Origin: Candidatus Binatia bacterium
GTDB lineage: Bacteria; Desulfobacterota; Binatia; UBA9968
Reading direction: 5' to 3'
NCBI GenBank assembly: GCA_036504975.1
Contig: DASXUF010000026.1
Coordinates: 1 to 33,876 of the forward strand
Length of the DNA stretch: 33,876 bases
A program made the translations under genes and the position numbers. Shown here piece by piece: positions 1 to 9,691 of the stretch. Within the stretch, counting starts at the first letter, position 1. Each line of letters starts with the position of its first letter. The notes below the pieces were generated by a model. That model was not told the origin of the DNA and did no database searches. It was given only the letters and a program-made list of their open reading frames with translations.

Positions 1-2
1 TC

Positions 3-452
3 ATGGGGAAAAATATTTTCATCAGAAATCTCCGGAAAAACGATCTCGGCGCGATCGTCGACATCGAAGAGCGCGTCACGGGAATCGCCCGGCGCGAATA
101 CTGGGAGAAGCGGATCGAGATCTCCGAGGCGATCCGGCCCCACTGGACGTCGCTCGTGGCCGAGGCCGACAACCGGGTCGTCGGGTTTGTTTTCGGCCGC
201 GCGGGCGAATTGGAGTTCGGCCTGCCGGGAACCGTCGCCTGGATCGAGATCATCGGCGTCGATCCCGCCTATCGCCATCAGGGAATCGCGCGCGCGCTGC
301 TGGAGCAGTTCACCGCCTCGGCGGAAGACCACGGCATCAAGACGATCTTCACGCTCGTCAACGACGACCAGCGCGAGATGAAAGAGTTTTTCAACCGGCT
401 CGGCTTCGCGCAGGGAAAGATGCAGCACTTTCAAAAGGAGACGGCGGCCTGA
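3..452 (+). CDS. GNAT-family N-acetyltransferase
   Basis: A 149-residue protein with the GNAT fold signature. The acetyl-CoA-binding segment is visible as GVDPAYRHQGIARALLEQF around residues 86-104 (the R-x-x-G-x-A pyrophosphate loop), and the C-terminal NDDQREMKEFFNRLGF matches the last GNAT strand and helix. The family moves an acetyl group from acetyl-CoA to an amine; the substrate cannot be read from sequence. The ATG lies 2 bases from the window edge, so no ribosome binding site can be checked and an upstream start is possible. It ends 3 bases before the first acyl-CoA dehydrogenase, so it probably heads or belongs to that operon. Confidence 0.85.
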   Translation: MGKNIFIRNLRKNDLGAIVDIEERVTGIARREYWEKRIEISEAIRPHWTSLVAEADNRVVGFVFGRAGELEFGLPGTVAWIEIIGVDPAYRHQGIARALLEQFTASAEDHGIKTIFTLVNDDQREMKEFFNRLGFAQGKMQHFQKETAA

Positions 453-455
453 CGT

Positions 456-1616
456 ATGGAACGTTATCTCGAACGGGAGCAGACCGTCCTGCGCCGCCGC
501 GTGCGCTCGTGGGTGGCGAAGAATCTCTCCTCCCACAACGGCAACGGCGCGGATATCGACGGCGAAGCGCGCCGCCTGGTGAGCCGCCTCGGCAAGGACG
601 GTCTCCTGGCCTACGTCGCGCCGAAAAAGTTCGGCGGTGTGCGCGAGGAGGTTCAAGCACGCGACCTGTGTTCGATCCGCGAGCAGTTGGCCTGGGGGTC
701 GGCCCTGGCGGACACCATGTTCGCGGTCCAAGCTCTCGGAAGTTATCCGATCCTTCTCGCCGGCACCAAGGAACAGAAGAGCCGCTACCTTGCGCCGCTC
801 GCCAAGGGGAGCGCTATCGCCGCGTTCGCCCTGACGGAGCCCGAAGCCGGCTCGGATGTCGCCTCTCTACAGACGCGCGCCGTCAAGAACGGACGGGGAT
901 ACCGCTTGACCGGCGTCAAGCATTTCATCTCGAACGCGGGCATCGCGCAGACCCACGTGGTCTTCGCATCGACGGACCCGGAAAAGAAAGGCAAAGGCAT
1001 CACCGCCTTCATCGTCGAGGCGGGCACGCCGGGTTTGATTCTCAAGGAAAAAACCGCGCTGCTCTCGCCCCATCCGATCGGAGTGCTCGCGTTCGCGGAC
1101 TGCTTCGTGCCCGAGGGCCGCCGGCTGGGCCGCGAAGGCGACGGATTGAAGATCGCGCTCCGCACCCTGGACGCGCTCCGCTGCACGGTCGGCGCCGCCG
1201 CCGTGGGCCTGGCCCAACGCGCCCTGGACGAAGCGCTCGGCTACAGCCAACACCGCCGCCAGTTCGGCCAGGCCCTTTCGGGTTTTCAGGCAACGCAGTT
1301 GAAGCTCGCGGATATGGCGACTGAGATCGAGGCCTCGCGGCTCCTCGTCTATCGAGCCGCGGCGGCCAGCGATCGCGGCGAAGCGGACCTGGCGCTCAAA
1401 TCCGCCATGGCGAAACTCTTTGCCACCGAAGCCGCGCAGCGGACCGTCGACCAGGCGGTGCAGATTCACGGCGGCAACGGCGTCGTCTCCGGCAATATCG
1501 TGGAGCGGCTCTACCGCGACGTCCGCGCGCTGAGAATCTACGAAGGGACTTCCGAGATCCAAAAACTCGTGATCGCAAGAAATTTACTGAAGAGGGAGCA
1601 GACGCATGGACTTTGA
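456..1616 (+). CDS. acyl-CoA dehydrogenase (first of two)
   Basis: A 386-residue flavoprotein of normal acyl-CoA dehydrogenase length, oxidising an acyl-CoA to the 2,3-enoyl-CoA and passing electrons to ETF. Visible family signatures are AFALTEPEAGSDVASL (FAD/substrate motif), the central ...QHRRQFGQALSGFQATQLKLADM segment, and the C-terminal RIYEGTSEIQKLVIARNLL. The Glu of YEGTSE is the usual catalytic base in MCAD/SCAD-type enzymes. The N-terminus is atypical (ERYLEREQTVLRRRVRSWV), resembling dehydrogenases of aromatic or alicyclic CoA thioesters, but the substrate is not determined. It overlaps the next dehydrogenase by 11 bases, indicating translational coupling. Confidence 0.93.
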   Translation: MERYLEREQTVLRRRVRSWVAKNLSSHNGNGADIDGEARRLVSRLGKDGLLAYVAPKKFGGVREEVQARDLCSIREQLAWGSALADTMFAVQALGSYPILLAGTKEQKSRYLAPLAKGSAIAAFALTEPEAGSDVASLQTRAVKNGRGYRLTGVKHFISNAGIAQTHVVFASTDPEKKGKGITAFIVEAGTPGLILKEKTALLSPHPIGVLAFADCFVPEGRRLGREGDGLKIALRTLDALRCTVGAAAVGLAQRALDEALGYSQHRRQFGQALSGFQATQLKLADMATEIEASRLLVYRAAAASDRGEADLALKSAMAKLFATEAAQRTVDQAVQIHGGNGVVSGNIVERLYRDVRALRIYEGTSEIQKLVIARNLLKREQTHGL

Positions 1617-2753
1617 TCTCACCGAAGAGCTGGCGGCGGTGCGCGAGCTGGCGCGGGAGTTTTCCGAGAAGGAAATCGCGCCCAAGGCGGCCGAGGACGA
1701 TCGCGAGCACCGCTTTCGCCGCGATCTGGTGGAAAAGATGGGCGAGCTTGGATTTTTCGGCTGCACCCTGCCGGAAGACTGCGGCGGCAACCATTTGGGC
1801 TTTCTCGCGCTCGCGATCATCGCCGAGGAGATCTCGCGCGCGCACAGCGCGATCCGCGTCTACATCAACATGCAGAGCGGCCCCGCGACGACGATCGCGG
1901 ACTTCGGCGCCGCCGAGCAGAAGAAAAAATGGATTCCGCCGCTCGTACGCGGCGAGACGATCGGCTGCTTCGCGATCACCGAGCCCGACGCCGGCTCGGA
2001 CGTCGCGGCGATGCGCGCGACGGCGGCGCGAAAAAACGGCGGCTACGTCCTCAACGGAACGAAAACGTGGATCTCGAACGCGCCGGTAGCGGACGCGGGA
2101 ATCATTTTCGCCTACACCGACCGGCCGCTGAAGCACAAGGGCATGTCGGCCTTTTACGTCGATCTCAACCAGAAGGGCGTAAGCCGGAGAACGCTGGAAA
2201 AAATGGGCGCGCACGCTTCGCCCACCGGCGAGCTGACTTTCGACAACGTTCCGGTGCCGGCGGAAAACCTGATCGGTCGGGAAGGCGAGGGTTTCAAGAT
2301 CTGCATGACCCACTTGAATCACACGCGCCTCACCTGCGCCGCGGGCGCCGTCGGTCTCGCGCGCGCCGCGCGCGAAGCCGCGGTCGCTTACGCGAACCAG
2401 CGCGAGCAGTTCGGCCAGAAAATAGGCATGTTTCAAATGAACCAGGATCTGATCGCGCAGATGATCGTCCACGAAGAGAGCGCGCGCGTCCTCGTCTATC
2501 GCGCGGCGTCGCTGGCAGACCAGGGCCGGCCGCACAGTTTGGAGACGACTATCGCCAAATACGCCGCGGCGGAAGCCGCGGCCTTCAATGCCGACGCGGC
2601 GGTAAAGATTCTCGGCGCTTACGGCTACTCGACCGAATTTCCCGTCGAGCGCTATCTACGCGACGCCAAGTCGTACCAGATCGTCGAGGGCTCGGCGAAT
2701 ATCTTGAAGCTCATCATCGCCCAGGATGCCCTCGGCTACAGGAGGGCCAACCG

Positions 2754-2757
<4 letters not shown>
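1606..2757 (+). CDS. acyl-CoA dehydrogenase (second of two)
   Basis: A 383-residue acyl-CoA dehydrogenase. It shows CFAITEPDAGSDVAAM near residue 125, the conserved ANQREQFGQKIGMFQMNQ segment and a C-terminal YQIVEGSANILKLIIAQDAL, in which the catalytic-position Glu is kept although the usual YEGTSE becomes VEGSAN. A preceding GGGAGCAGACGC supplies a Shine-Dalgarno-like stretch. The stop overlaps the next start as ATGA. Two different dehydrogenases next to a carboxyltransferase suggest beta-oxidation-like breakdown of a branched, dicarboxylic or alicyclic acid; that pathway is an inference. Confidence 0.93.
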
Positions 2758-4397
<1,640 letters not shown>

Positions 4398-4402
4398 GTC
4401 CT

Positions 4403-5197
4403 ATGAACGTCGCCGAATCTCTCAAGGCCATCTCGCTGCAGACCGGCATTATCTATGGACCCCTGCGCTCGCGGCGGCTCGGCCTCTCGCTCGGAATCAA
4501 CCTGTTGCCCGAGGATTATAAGCTCTGCTCGTTCAACTGCGTTTACTGCCAATATAGCTGGACCGCGGAGCCGGTGGTCGAGGCGACGCACGCGCTGAAA
4601 GATCTGCCGCGCCCGATCGAAGTGGCCGACGCTCTGGAGAAGGCGCTGAAAGCGATCGTCAGAAAACGGCAGAAACTCGACGCCGTCACGTTCTCCGGCA
4701 ACGGCGAGTCGACGCTCCATCCCGACTTCCCGGCCATCGTCGAGACGGCGCGAAGCCTGCGGGATAAATACCTGCCGCAGGCCAAGCTCGCCGTGTTGTC
4801 CAACTCGGCGACGGTGACGCGGCCGGAGATTCGCGCGGCGCTCGACCGCCTCGATTTGAGAATCATGAAGCTCGACGCCGGCAGCGAGGAGATCATCCAT
4901 CAACTGAACGGGCCGGCGCCGCCGTTTTACCTGAGGGAGATCGTGACCGGCTTGAAAGACTTGAAGGACGTGATCCTGCAATCGCTGTTCGTCCAGGGAA
5001 GAATCACCAACGCCGATCCGGATTCGGTCGCGCTCTGGATCGAAAGCGTGCGGGAGATCCGCCCGCTTGCCGTCCAGATCTACACTCTCGACCGCGTCCC
5101 GGCGGATGCGCGCATCTGGAAGGTCAACCGGCCGACGCTCGAATGGATCGCGAGCCAGGCGCGCTGGCGCGCCGGCGTGAAAGCGGAAATTTATTGA
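4403..5197 (+). CDS. radical SAM protein, TYW1/COG0731-like
   Basis: A 264-residue radical SAM enzyme. C42, C46 and C49 in KLCSFNCVYC form the CxxxCxxC [4Fe-4S] site, and FSGNGESTLHPDF is the GGE-like SAM-binding motif. The opening IIYGPLRSRRLGLSLGINLLP is typical of the group related to wyosine (TYW1) enzymes. The true reaction of bacterial members is not established. The start is the ATG at 4403, 5 bases after the carboxyltransferase stop; a longer open frame runs antiparallel to known sequence and is not credible. It probably sits at the end of the acyl-CoA operon. Confidence 0.85.
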   Translation: MNVAESLKAISLQTGIIYGPLRSRRLGLSLGINLLPEDYKLCSFNCVYCQYSWTAEPVVEATHALKDLPRPIEVADALEKALKAIVRKRQKLDAVTFSGNGESTLHPDFPAIVETARSLRDKYLPQAKLAVLSNSATVTRPEIRAALDRLDLRIMKLDAGSEEIIHQLNGPAPPFYLREIVTGLKDLKDVILQSLFVQGRITNADPDSVALWIESVREIRPLAVQIYTLDRVPADARIWKVNRPTLEWIASQARWRAGVKAEIY

Positions 5198-5231
5198 CGC
5201 TCGTTAGGAAGACGATGTAAAAGGAGTTTGG

Positions 5232-5915
5232 ATGAGCTGGAAGACCGCCAAGCTGATCTTTTACCTCGGTACCCTGGTCTCGCTCCTGCTCTTTCTTGGA
5301 CTCACCGTAGACACCCACCGGCAGGTCGAGACCTTGACGAACGCCGACCGCCTCAGCCCTGAGGTGGTTGCCGGCAAGCGCGTCTGGCACAAGTACAACT
5401 GCAACGACTGCCATACCATCTTAGGCTTCGGCTCCTACTATGCTCCCGACATGACCAAGGCTTACTGGCGCCTGGGCGGCGAAGGGATCAAGGCCGTGGT
5501 CCGTAATCCGGAAAAATTCACCACCTGGCGGAAGATGCCGCGCATTCCCATCACGGAAAAAGAGTTGGAAGATCTGGCGGCGTTTCTTAAATGGACGAGC
5601 GAGATCGACACCAACGAGTGGCCGCCGCAAGATCAGAAGCTCCGGCCGGCCGCGCGGCGCGCCGTCGCCCTCGGCCTGAGCCCGGGCGCGACGCTCTTTC
5701 AGGAAAAGGGCTGCTTCGCCTGCCATCGCTTGAACGAGACCGGAGGGCTCCTCGGTCCGGACCTGACGCGCGTCGGCGCCCGCTTGCCCTACGAGACGAT
5801 CGAGAAAGTTCTGGTCGATCCCCGCTCGGTCAAGCCCGACGGGATCATGCCGCCCGCGCCGCTCTCGCGCGAAGAGACGCAGGCGCTGGCCAAGTTTCTC
5901 GCGGAGATGAAATGA
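5232..5915 (+). CDS. norC: nitric oxide reductase cytochrome c subunit with an extra haem-c domain
   Basis: A 227-residue membrane-anchored cytochrome c. An N-terminal membrane helix (about 8-25) is followed by the NorC-type domain, with C57-N-D-C60-H61, the NorC hallmark TILGFGSYYAPDMTKAYW and a probable axial Met in WRKMPRIP (M103). A second haem-c domain follows, with C161-F-A-C164-H165 and a probable axial Met in GIMPPAP (M206). Classical NorC has about 150 residues and one haem, so this is an extended dihaem version. AAAAGGAG precedes the ATG. It lies 22 bases before norB. It should pass electrons to the NorB catalytic site for 2 NO + 2 e- + 2 H+ to N2O. Confidence 0.88.
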   Translation: MSWKTAKLIFYLGTLVSLLLFLGLTVDTHRQVETLTNADRLSPEVVAGKRVWHKYNCNDCHTILGFGSYYAPDMTKAYWRLGGEGIKAVVRNPEKFTTWRKMPRIPITEKELEDLAAFLKWTSEIDTNEWPPQDQKLRPAARRAVALGLSPGATLFQEKGCFACHRLNETGGLLGPDLTRVGARLPYETIEKVLVDPRSVKPDGIMPPAPLSREETQALAKFLAEMK

Positions 5916-5937
5916 CGACTTCAACCGGGAGCGTTTT

Positions 5938-7275
5938 ATGTCGGTGACCTATCAATCGCAGCGGGTCGCCTATCCTTACTTCGTGATCGCGCTGCTGCTT
6001 TTTTTGCTTCAAGTGGTGGTCGGGATCTGGCTCGCCGTTCATTACGCCGTCACGATCCCGCAGTGGCTGGTCGATATTCTTCCGTTCAGCACCGTGCGCG
6101 CGATCCACACGAACCTGCTCGTGCTGTGGCTTCTGTTGGGCTTCATGGGAACGACGTATTACATGATCCCCGAAGAAAGCGAGCGCGAGCTTTACAGTCC
6201 GAAGCTCGCCTATGTGCAGCTCGGGCTGCTCACCGCCGTGGGTGTAACCGCCATCGTGGGCTTTCTCTTCGGCTGGACCAAGGGCAAGCCGCTGCTGGAG
6301 ATTCCGTTTCCTCTCGACTATCTGGTCGTGGTCGGCGCCCTGATATTTCTCTTCAACGTCGGCGTCACGATCATCCAGGCGCGCCGCTGGACGGTGATTC
6401 AGGGATCTCTCTTCGGCGGACTGGTGTTTCTGGCCGTGATGTATCTGTTCAATCTTCCTTTTTACAACAACCTCACGATCGACTGGTATTACTGGTGGTG
6501 GGTGATCCATCTCTGGGTGGAAGGCGCGTGGGAGCTGATCGCGGCGGCGCTGACCGCGTGGATCCTCATCAAGGTCACCAGCGTGCCGCGCGAGACGGTG
6601 GAGAAATGGCTCTACGTCGAGCTCGGGCTCTTCCTTTTTACCGGGATCACCGGCACCGGTCACCACTACTATTGGCTCGGCGCGCCAAAATACTGGCTGT
6701 GGTTCGGCGGCGTCTTCAGCGCGCTCGAGCCGCTGCCGATTCTCTTGATGGTCGTGGATGCCGGTCACTACGTGCGCAACCGGCGGAGCGAGATCAAAGG
6801 CAAGCTCGTCTTCACTCTCGCCAGCGGCATGGCCATTCTCCACTTGATCGGCGCCGGCTTCTGGGGCTTCCTCCACACCTTGCCGCAGATCAATTACTAC
6901 ACGCACGGCAGCCAGGTGACGGTGGCCCACGGCCACATCGCTTTTTTCGGCGCGTATGTCCTTCTGAACATTATGTTCTTCTACTACGCGATGCCGAAGC
7001 TCAAAGGATTGGACGAATTCGACGAACGGCGCGGCAACCTGGCTTTCTGGTGGATGAGCATCGCGATGATGCTGATGACCCTCGCCTTCAGCGTGGCGGG
7101 CGTGCTGCAAACTTATATCGAGCGCGTCATGGGGCTGGGGTATATGACGGCCCAGGCGCAGATGCGCTTCTGGTTCGCGATCCTCGTTGTCCTCGGCGTT
7201 TCGTTGCTCTTCGGCGTCGTCCTGACCGTCGTGGATCTGCTGACGCTGCGACCGGTGCCCGCGCGCCGCGCATAA
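5938..7275 (+). CDS. norB: nitric oxide reductase catalytic subunit (cNOR type)
   Basis: A 445-residue haem-copper-superfamily protein with about 12 membrane helices. All cNOR signature residues align with Pseudomonas NorB at a constant offset: H57 (low-spin haem), H191 with E195 and E199 in HLWVEGAWE, H242/H243 in GTGHHYYW, E264 in SALEPLP, and H331 and H333 in AHGHIAFF. The glutamates of HLWVEGAWE mark an NO reductase rather than an O2-reducing cbb3 oxidase. There is no N-terminal quinol-oxidase-like extension, so it is cNOR, not qNOR. It reduces NO to N2O in denitrification or NO detoxification. Confidence 0.93.
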   Translation: MSVTYQSQRVAYPYFVIALLLFLLQVVVGIWLAVHYAVTIPQWLVDILPFSTVRAIHTNLLVLWLLLGFMGTTYYMIPEESERELYSPKLAYVQLGLLTAVGVTAIVGFLFGWTKGKPLLEIPFPLDYLVVVGALIFLFNVGVTIIQARRWTVIQGSLFGGLVFLAVMYLFNLPFYNNLTIDWYYWWWVIHLWVEGAWELIAAALTAWILIKVTSVPRETVEKWLYVELGLFLFTGITGTGHHYYWLGAPKYWLWFGGVFSALEPLPILLMVVDAGHYVRNRRSEIKGKLVFTLASGMAILHLIGAGFWGFLHTLPQINYYTHGSQVTVAHGHIAFFGAYVLLNIMFFYYAMPKLKGLDEFDERRGNLAFWWMSIAMMLMTLAFSVAGVLQTYIERVMGLGYMTAQAQMRFWFAILVVLGVSLLFGVVLTVVDLLTLRPVPARRA

Positions 7276-7428
7276 TTGTATTCTTGTAACCTGGCAAGGC
7301 GGACGCGCCGGCCAAACGGTTCCGTCTCTTTTTTGACATCCTTTCCCACGGCCTTCCTATTTTTAAGAAAATCAACCGTACCGCCGGTCAAAATGATCCG
7401 TGTTTCCAACGCGGTGGCGTAGCGGTCT

Positions 7429-7445
7429 GTGGCATGCGATTTGCG
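7429..7445 (+). promoter_or_regulatory. candidate sigma-54 promoter for hemerythrin-CBS operon
   Basis: GTGGCATGCGATTTGCG: GG and GC are 10 bases apart, with TGGCA at -24 and TTTGC at -12. The predicted start is near 7456, 36 bases before the ATG. No clear TTCGCA-type palindrome was seen within 180 bp upstream. Confidence 0.6.
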
Positions 7446-7491
7446 GCTTGGACTTACATGGAGGCCTACACTTATTCTCAGGAGGTCCATC

Positions 7492-8076
7492 ATGGAACAG
7501 CATGCCGCTGAGTCTCAACGCGTGAGTCATGAACATCATCATTTCGATACCGCCACCGAAGCTCTTAAAGCCGAGCACCGGGTGATCGAGAGGGTCCTCG
7601 ACGCTTTGGAGAAGCTCGCGAAGACCGCCGAAAGCTCTTTGCTGGCGGACTGGGCGAAGGCGATCGACTTCGCCCGCAACTTCGCCGACCAATGCCACCA
7701 CCTGAAGGAAGAGAAGCTCTTGTTTCCCGCGCTGGAAGAGCGCGGCATCCCGCGCGAGGGCGGTCCGATCGGCCTGATGCTGGCCGAGCACGAGGAAGGC
7801 CGGGGGTATGTGCGCGCGATGGCGGCGGCGCTGGAAGCGGCGGCCCGAGATCCGATAGGCGCGCGCATTACGCTGCGCAGAAAGGCCGACGCTTACATAC
7901 GGCTTCTCCGCGAGCATATACATAAAGAAGACGAAGTTCTCTTCCTGTTGGCGGACGGCGTCCTCAGCTCATCAGAGCAGAAGGAGCTGCTGCGCGAGTT
8001 CGAGGAGCACGAGCTCAACGAGATGGGCTCGGGCGTTCATGAGAAGTATCTCGCGATCGTTCATGAATTGAGCTAG
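7492..8076 (+). CDS. hemerythrin-domain protein
   Basis: A 194-residue four-helix hemerythrin-like protein. Likely diiron ligands are H29, H70 and E74 (HxxxE), H100, and H142 and E146 (HIHKE), the spacing expected for the family; a His-rich N-terminus (HEHHHF) precedes them. Such proteins bind O2 or NO or store iron. The ATG at 7492 is chosen because AGGAGG lies 6 bases upstream; a longer frame exists but lacks a site. Its position after norCB fits NO or O2 handling. It is followed 46 bases later by a CBS protein, probably one transcript from the sigma-54-like promoter at 7429. Confidence 0.88.
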   Translation: MEQHAAESQRVSHEHHHFDTATEALKAEHRVIERVLDALEKLAKTAESSLLADWAKAIDFARNFADQCHHLKEEKLLFPALEERGIPREGGPIGLMLAEHEEGRGYVRAMAAALEAAARDPIGARITLRRKADAYIRLLREHIHKEDEVLFLLADGVLSSSEQKELLREFEEHELNEMGSGVHEKYLAIVHELS

Positions 8077-8122
8077 GCGACAGCCGAACGCGGCCCCAAT
8101 TCCTCAACGAAAGGAGGGCAAA

Positions 8123-8512
8123 ATGTTCGCAAGGAATATCATGACCAAAGAGGTCGTCACAGTCAGCGCAGCTGCGACGGTCACAGAGGCGGCGCGGATC
8201 CTGACGCAGCAGCAGCTAAGCGGCGCGCCAGTGGTGAACGAACATGGACAAATCGTGGGAGTTGTCTCTGAGACCGACATCGTTGCCAATAAGGGCCGGC
8301 AGGTAAAAGATATCATGAGCAAGAAAGTTTTCAGCATCACCGAAGAGACCCCGGTCGAAGAGATCGCTGCGCTCATGATGACGCGCAGGATCAAACGGCT
8401 CCCCGTCATGCGTGGACAAGAATTAGTGGGTATCGTCAGTCAAGCGGATATTGTCGCGGTCGTCGCCATAGGGAAACACTTCACGACATACGCGCCGATC
8501 TACGATTTGTGA
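8123..8512 (+). CDS. CBS-domain pair protein
   Basis: A 129-residue protein made of two CBS repeats (about residues 7-60 and 65-120). It shows IMTKEVVTVSAAATVTEAA, GAPVVNEHGQIVGVVSETDI, then DIMSKKVFSITEETPVEEIA and RLPVMRGQELVGIVSQADIV. CBS pairs bind adenine nucleotides and act as energy sensors or regulators of unknown partners. AAAGGAGG precedes the ATG. Probably the second gene of the hemerythrin operon. Three other CBS proteins lie in this window (14521, 16238 and 17982 starts). Confidence 0.9.
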   Translation: MFARNIMTKEVVTVSAAATVTEAARILTQQQLSGAPVVNEHGQIVGVVSETDIVANKGRQVKDIMSKKVFSITEETPVEEIAALMMTRRIKRLPVMRGQELVGIVSQADIVAVVAIGKHFTTYAPIYDL

Positions 8513-8536
8513 TTGGTTCTCGACCCGCGTCAAAGA

Positions 8537-8557
8537 CCGGCCGCCGGCCGCCGGCCG
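8537..8557. repeat. three tandem copies of CCGGCCG
   Basis: Three perfect 7-base units plus a partial fourth lie just after the CBS gene. The sequence can fold on itself and might end transcription or arise by slippage; there is no T-run, so it is not called a terminator. Confidence 0.6.
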
Positions 8558-8640
8558 CCGAGCGTTGAGCACAGGCTTGCGTCTCACTGTACCGGGATAA
8601 AGTCTCACGCGAGAGCAGTATGTGAAAAGAAAAAGAATTT

Positions 8641-8656
8641 TTCGCAATCCTGCGAA
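8641..8656. promoter_or_regulatory. perfect palindrome, candidate activator site
   Basis: TTCGCAATCCTGCGAA is a perfect 6-4-6 inverted repeat centred about 112 bases upstream of the start predicted from the -24/-12 element at 8734. That is the usual distance for an NtrC-type enhancer. Related sequences stand upstream of other sigma-54-like promoters in the window. I infer that it binds the regulator encoded at 11254-12603. Confidence 0.6.
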
Positions 8657-8733
8657 TCGCAAGCCGCATAATCCTAAAATTAGGAAGGGCATGTGGACGA
8701 ACCCCCCGATCTCGGCGATTTTTCGCTCAATCC

Positions 8734-8750
8734 CTGGCATATTTAGTGCT
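8734..8750 (+). promoter_or_regulatory. candidate sigma-54 promoter for USP-kinase-regulator operon
   Basis: CTGGCATATTTAGTGCT keeps YTGGCA and TGCW with 10 bases between GG and GC. The predicted start is near 8761, 29 bases before the ATG at 8790. Confidence 0.65.
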
Positions 8751-8789
8751 CCACCCATCAGTTAGAAGTCCGGTTAAAGGAAATATCGC

Positions 8790-9266
8790 ATGAATAGGAT
8801 CAAAAAGATCCTCGCGCCGACCGATCTCTCGGAACTCTCGCTGGCGGGGGTCCGTTACGCTCTGGAGCTTGCCCGTAGGTCCGGGGCCGAAGTCGTGGTT
8901 TATTACGTCGTCTGGAGCGACGAATTTTTACGCTACGAGCTTTCACACTTGCGATCGCCCTTGTTGGCCCCCGTCCTGCGGAAACACCGCGCTCAACTCG
9001 GCGCCTTTCTCGACAGAAATTTTGCCACCATTCTACCGCTGGTCGAGCTCAGGCAGGAGGTCGAGGTGGGAATTCCCGAGAAAAATATCGTAGCTAAGGC
9101 CGACGGGGAAAACTTCGACCTGATCGTTCTCTCCACGCATGGACGGGCGGGTCTCTCTCACATGATCACGGGGAGCGTCACGGAAAACGTCGTACGCCAT
9201 GCCCCCTGCCCGGTGCTCTCGATACGGCCGACGCCGGAGGAGAAAACTGCCAAAAAAGCCGCCTGA
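8790..9266 (+). CDS. universal stress protein (UspA family)
   Basis: A 158-residue single-domain USP. It starts with IKKILAPTDLSELSLAGVRYALELA and ends with the ATP-binding-type motif STHGRAGLSHMITGSVTENVVRHAPCPVLSI (G-x2-G-x9-G-S). It is a close paralogue of the USPs at 15159 and 18841. AAAGGA precedes the ATG. It heads an operon with an unknown protein, a PAS kinase and an NtrC-type regulator (gaps of 15 and 17 bases, then an overlap), so it may be part of or a read-out for that signalling system. Confidence 0.92.
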   Translation: MNRIKKILAPTDLSELSLAGVRYALELARRSGAEVVVYYVVWSDEFLRYELSHLRSPLLAPVLRKHRAQLGAFLDRNFATILPLVELRQEVEVGIPEKNIVAKADGENFDLIVLSTHGRAGLSHMITGSVTENVVRHAPCPVLSIRPTPEEKTAKKAA

Positions 9267-9281
9267 CCCGGAGACGTCGCC

Positions 9282-9674
9282 ATGAAAACCCTGTCGAGCC
9301 CCGTTCCCGATCGAGCCGACCTCACCATCGACGAAGTATTTTTCGACCATGTATGGAGGAGCCGCGCCAGGAGCGGAGAACAGAGGCTCATGCTCGCAAT
9401 CCTGGACAATGCCGTCGATTCCTTCGCCAAATACGCCGGCGCGGACGACGAAAGGGGGAAAGAAATTTTCACAGAGACCGAGGCATGGCTCCTGGAGCAA
9501 AACAATGACTGGATTTTTTCTTTTGAAAACGTCTGCGAGACGCTCGGGATCGATGCATCTTACCTGCGCGCGGGACTTTATCGGCTAAAGAAGATGGAGC
9601 ATCGAAGAGCCTCGGAGAAAAGCCAACGCCGCCCCGTCGGATCGCGGCCGCAAAGCGAACGACGGGCCGCGTAA
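9282..9674 (+). CDS. conserved hypothetical protein in the two-component operon
   Basis: A 130-residue, mostly helical soluble protein of no function known to me. Residues about 30-105 look like a compact domain (EQRLMLAILDNAVDSFAKYAG, then EAWLLEQNNDWIFSFENVCETLGIDASYLRAGLYRLKK). The last part resembles a helix-turn-helix, ETLGIDASYLRAGL, and is followed by a basic, probably disordered tail. I recall similar small proteins next to stress genes in other environmental bacteria but cannot name a family. Its place between a USP and the kinase suggests a role in the signalling pathway or DNA binding; that is inference. Confidence 0.75.
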   Translation: MKTLSSPVPDRADLTIDEVFFDHVWRSRARSGEQRLMLAILDNAVDSFAKYAGADDERGKEIFTETEAWLLEQNNDWIFSFENVCETLGIDASYLRAGLYRLKKMEHRRASEKSQRRPVGSRPQSERRAA

Positions 9675-9691
9675 GGGATGCCGGGCTGGCT

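Noticed and set aside
1929-2753. Long open frame extending the carboxyltransferase upstream
   Set aside because: It lies in another frame over the acyl-CoA dehydrogenase and has the low-complexity Arg-rich composition of a shadow frame in GC-rich DNA; ATGA overlap and AGGAGG fix the start at 2754.
5845-7110. Long antisense open frame over norB
   Set aside because: Rich in His, Glu, Asp and Arg as expected of a complementary shadow of a membrane-protein gene; no domain and no ribosome site.
5938-7275. cbb3-type cytochrome oxidase or qNOR
   Set aside because: The HLWVEGAWE glutamates and a separate NorC indicate cNOR; no oxidase Tyr-His active-site pattern or qNOR N-terminal fusion is present.
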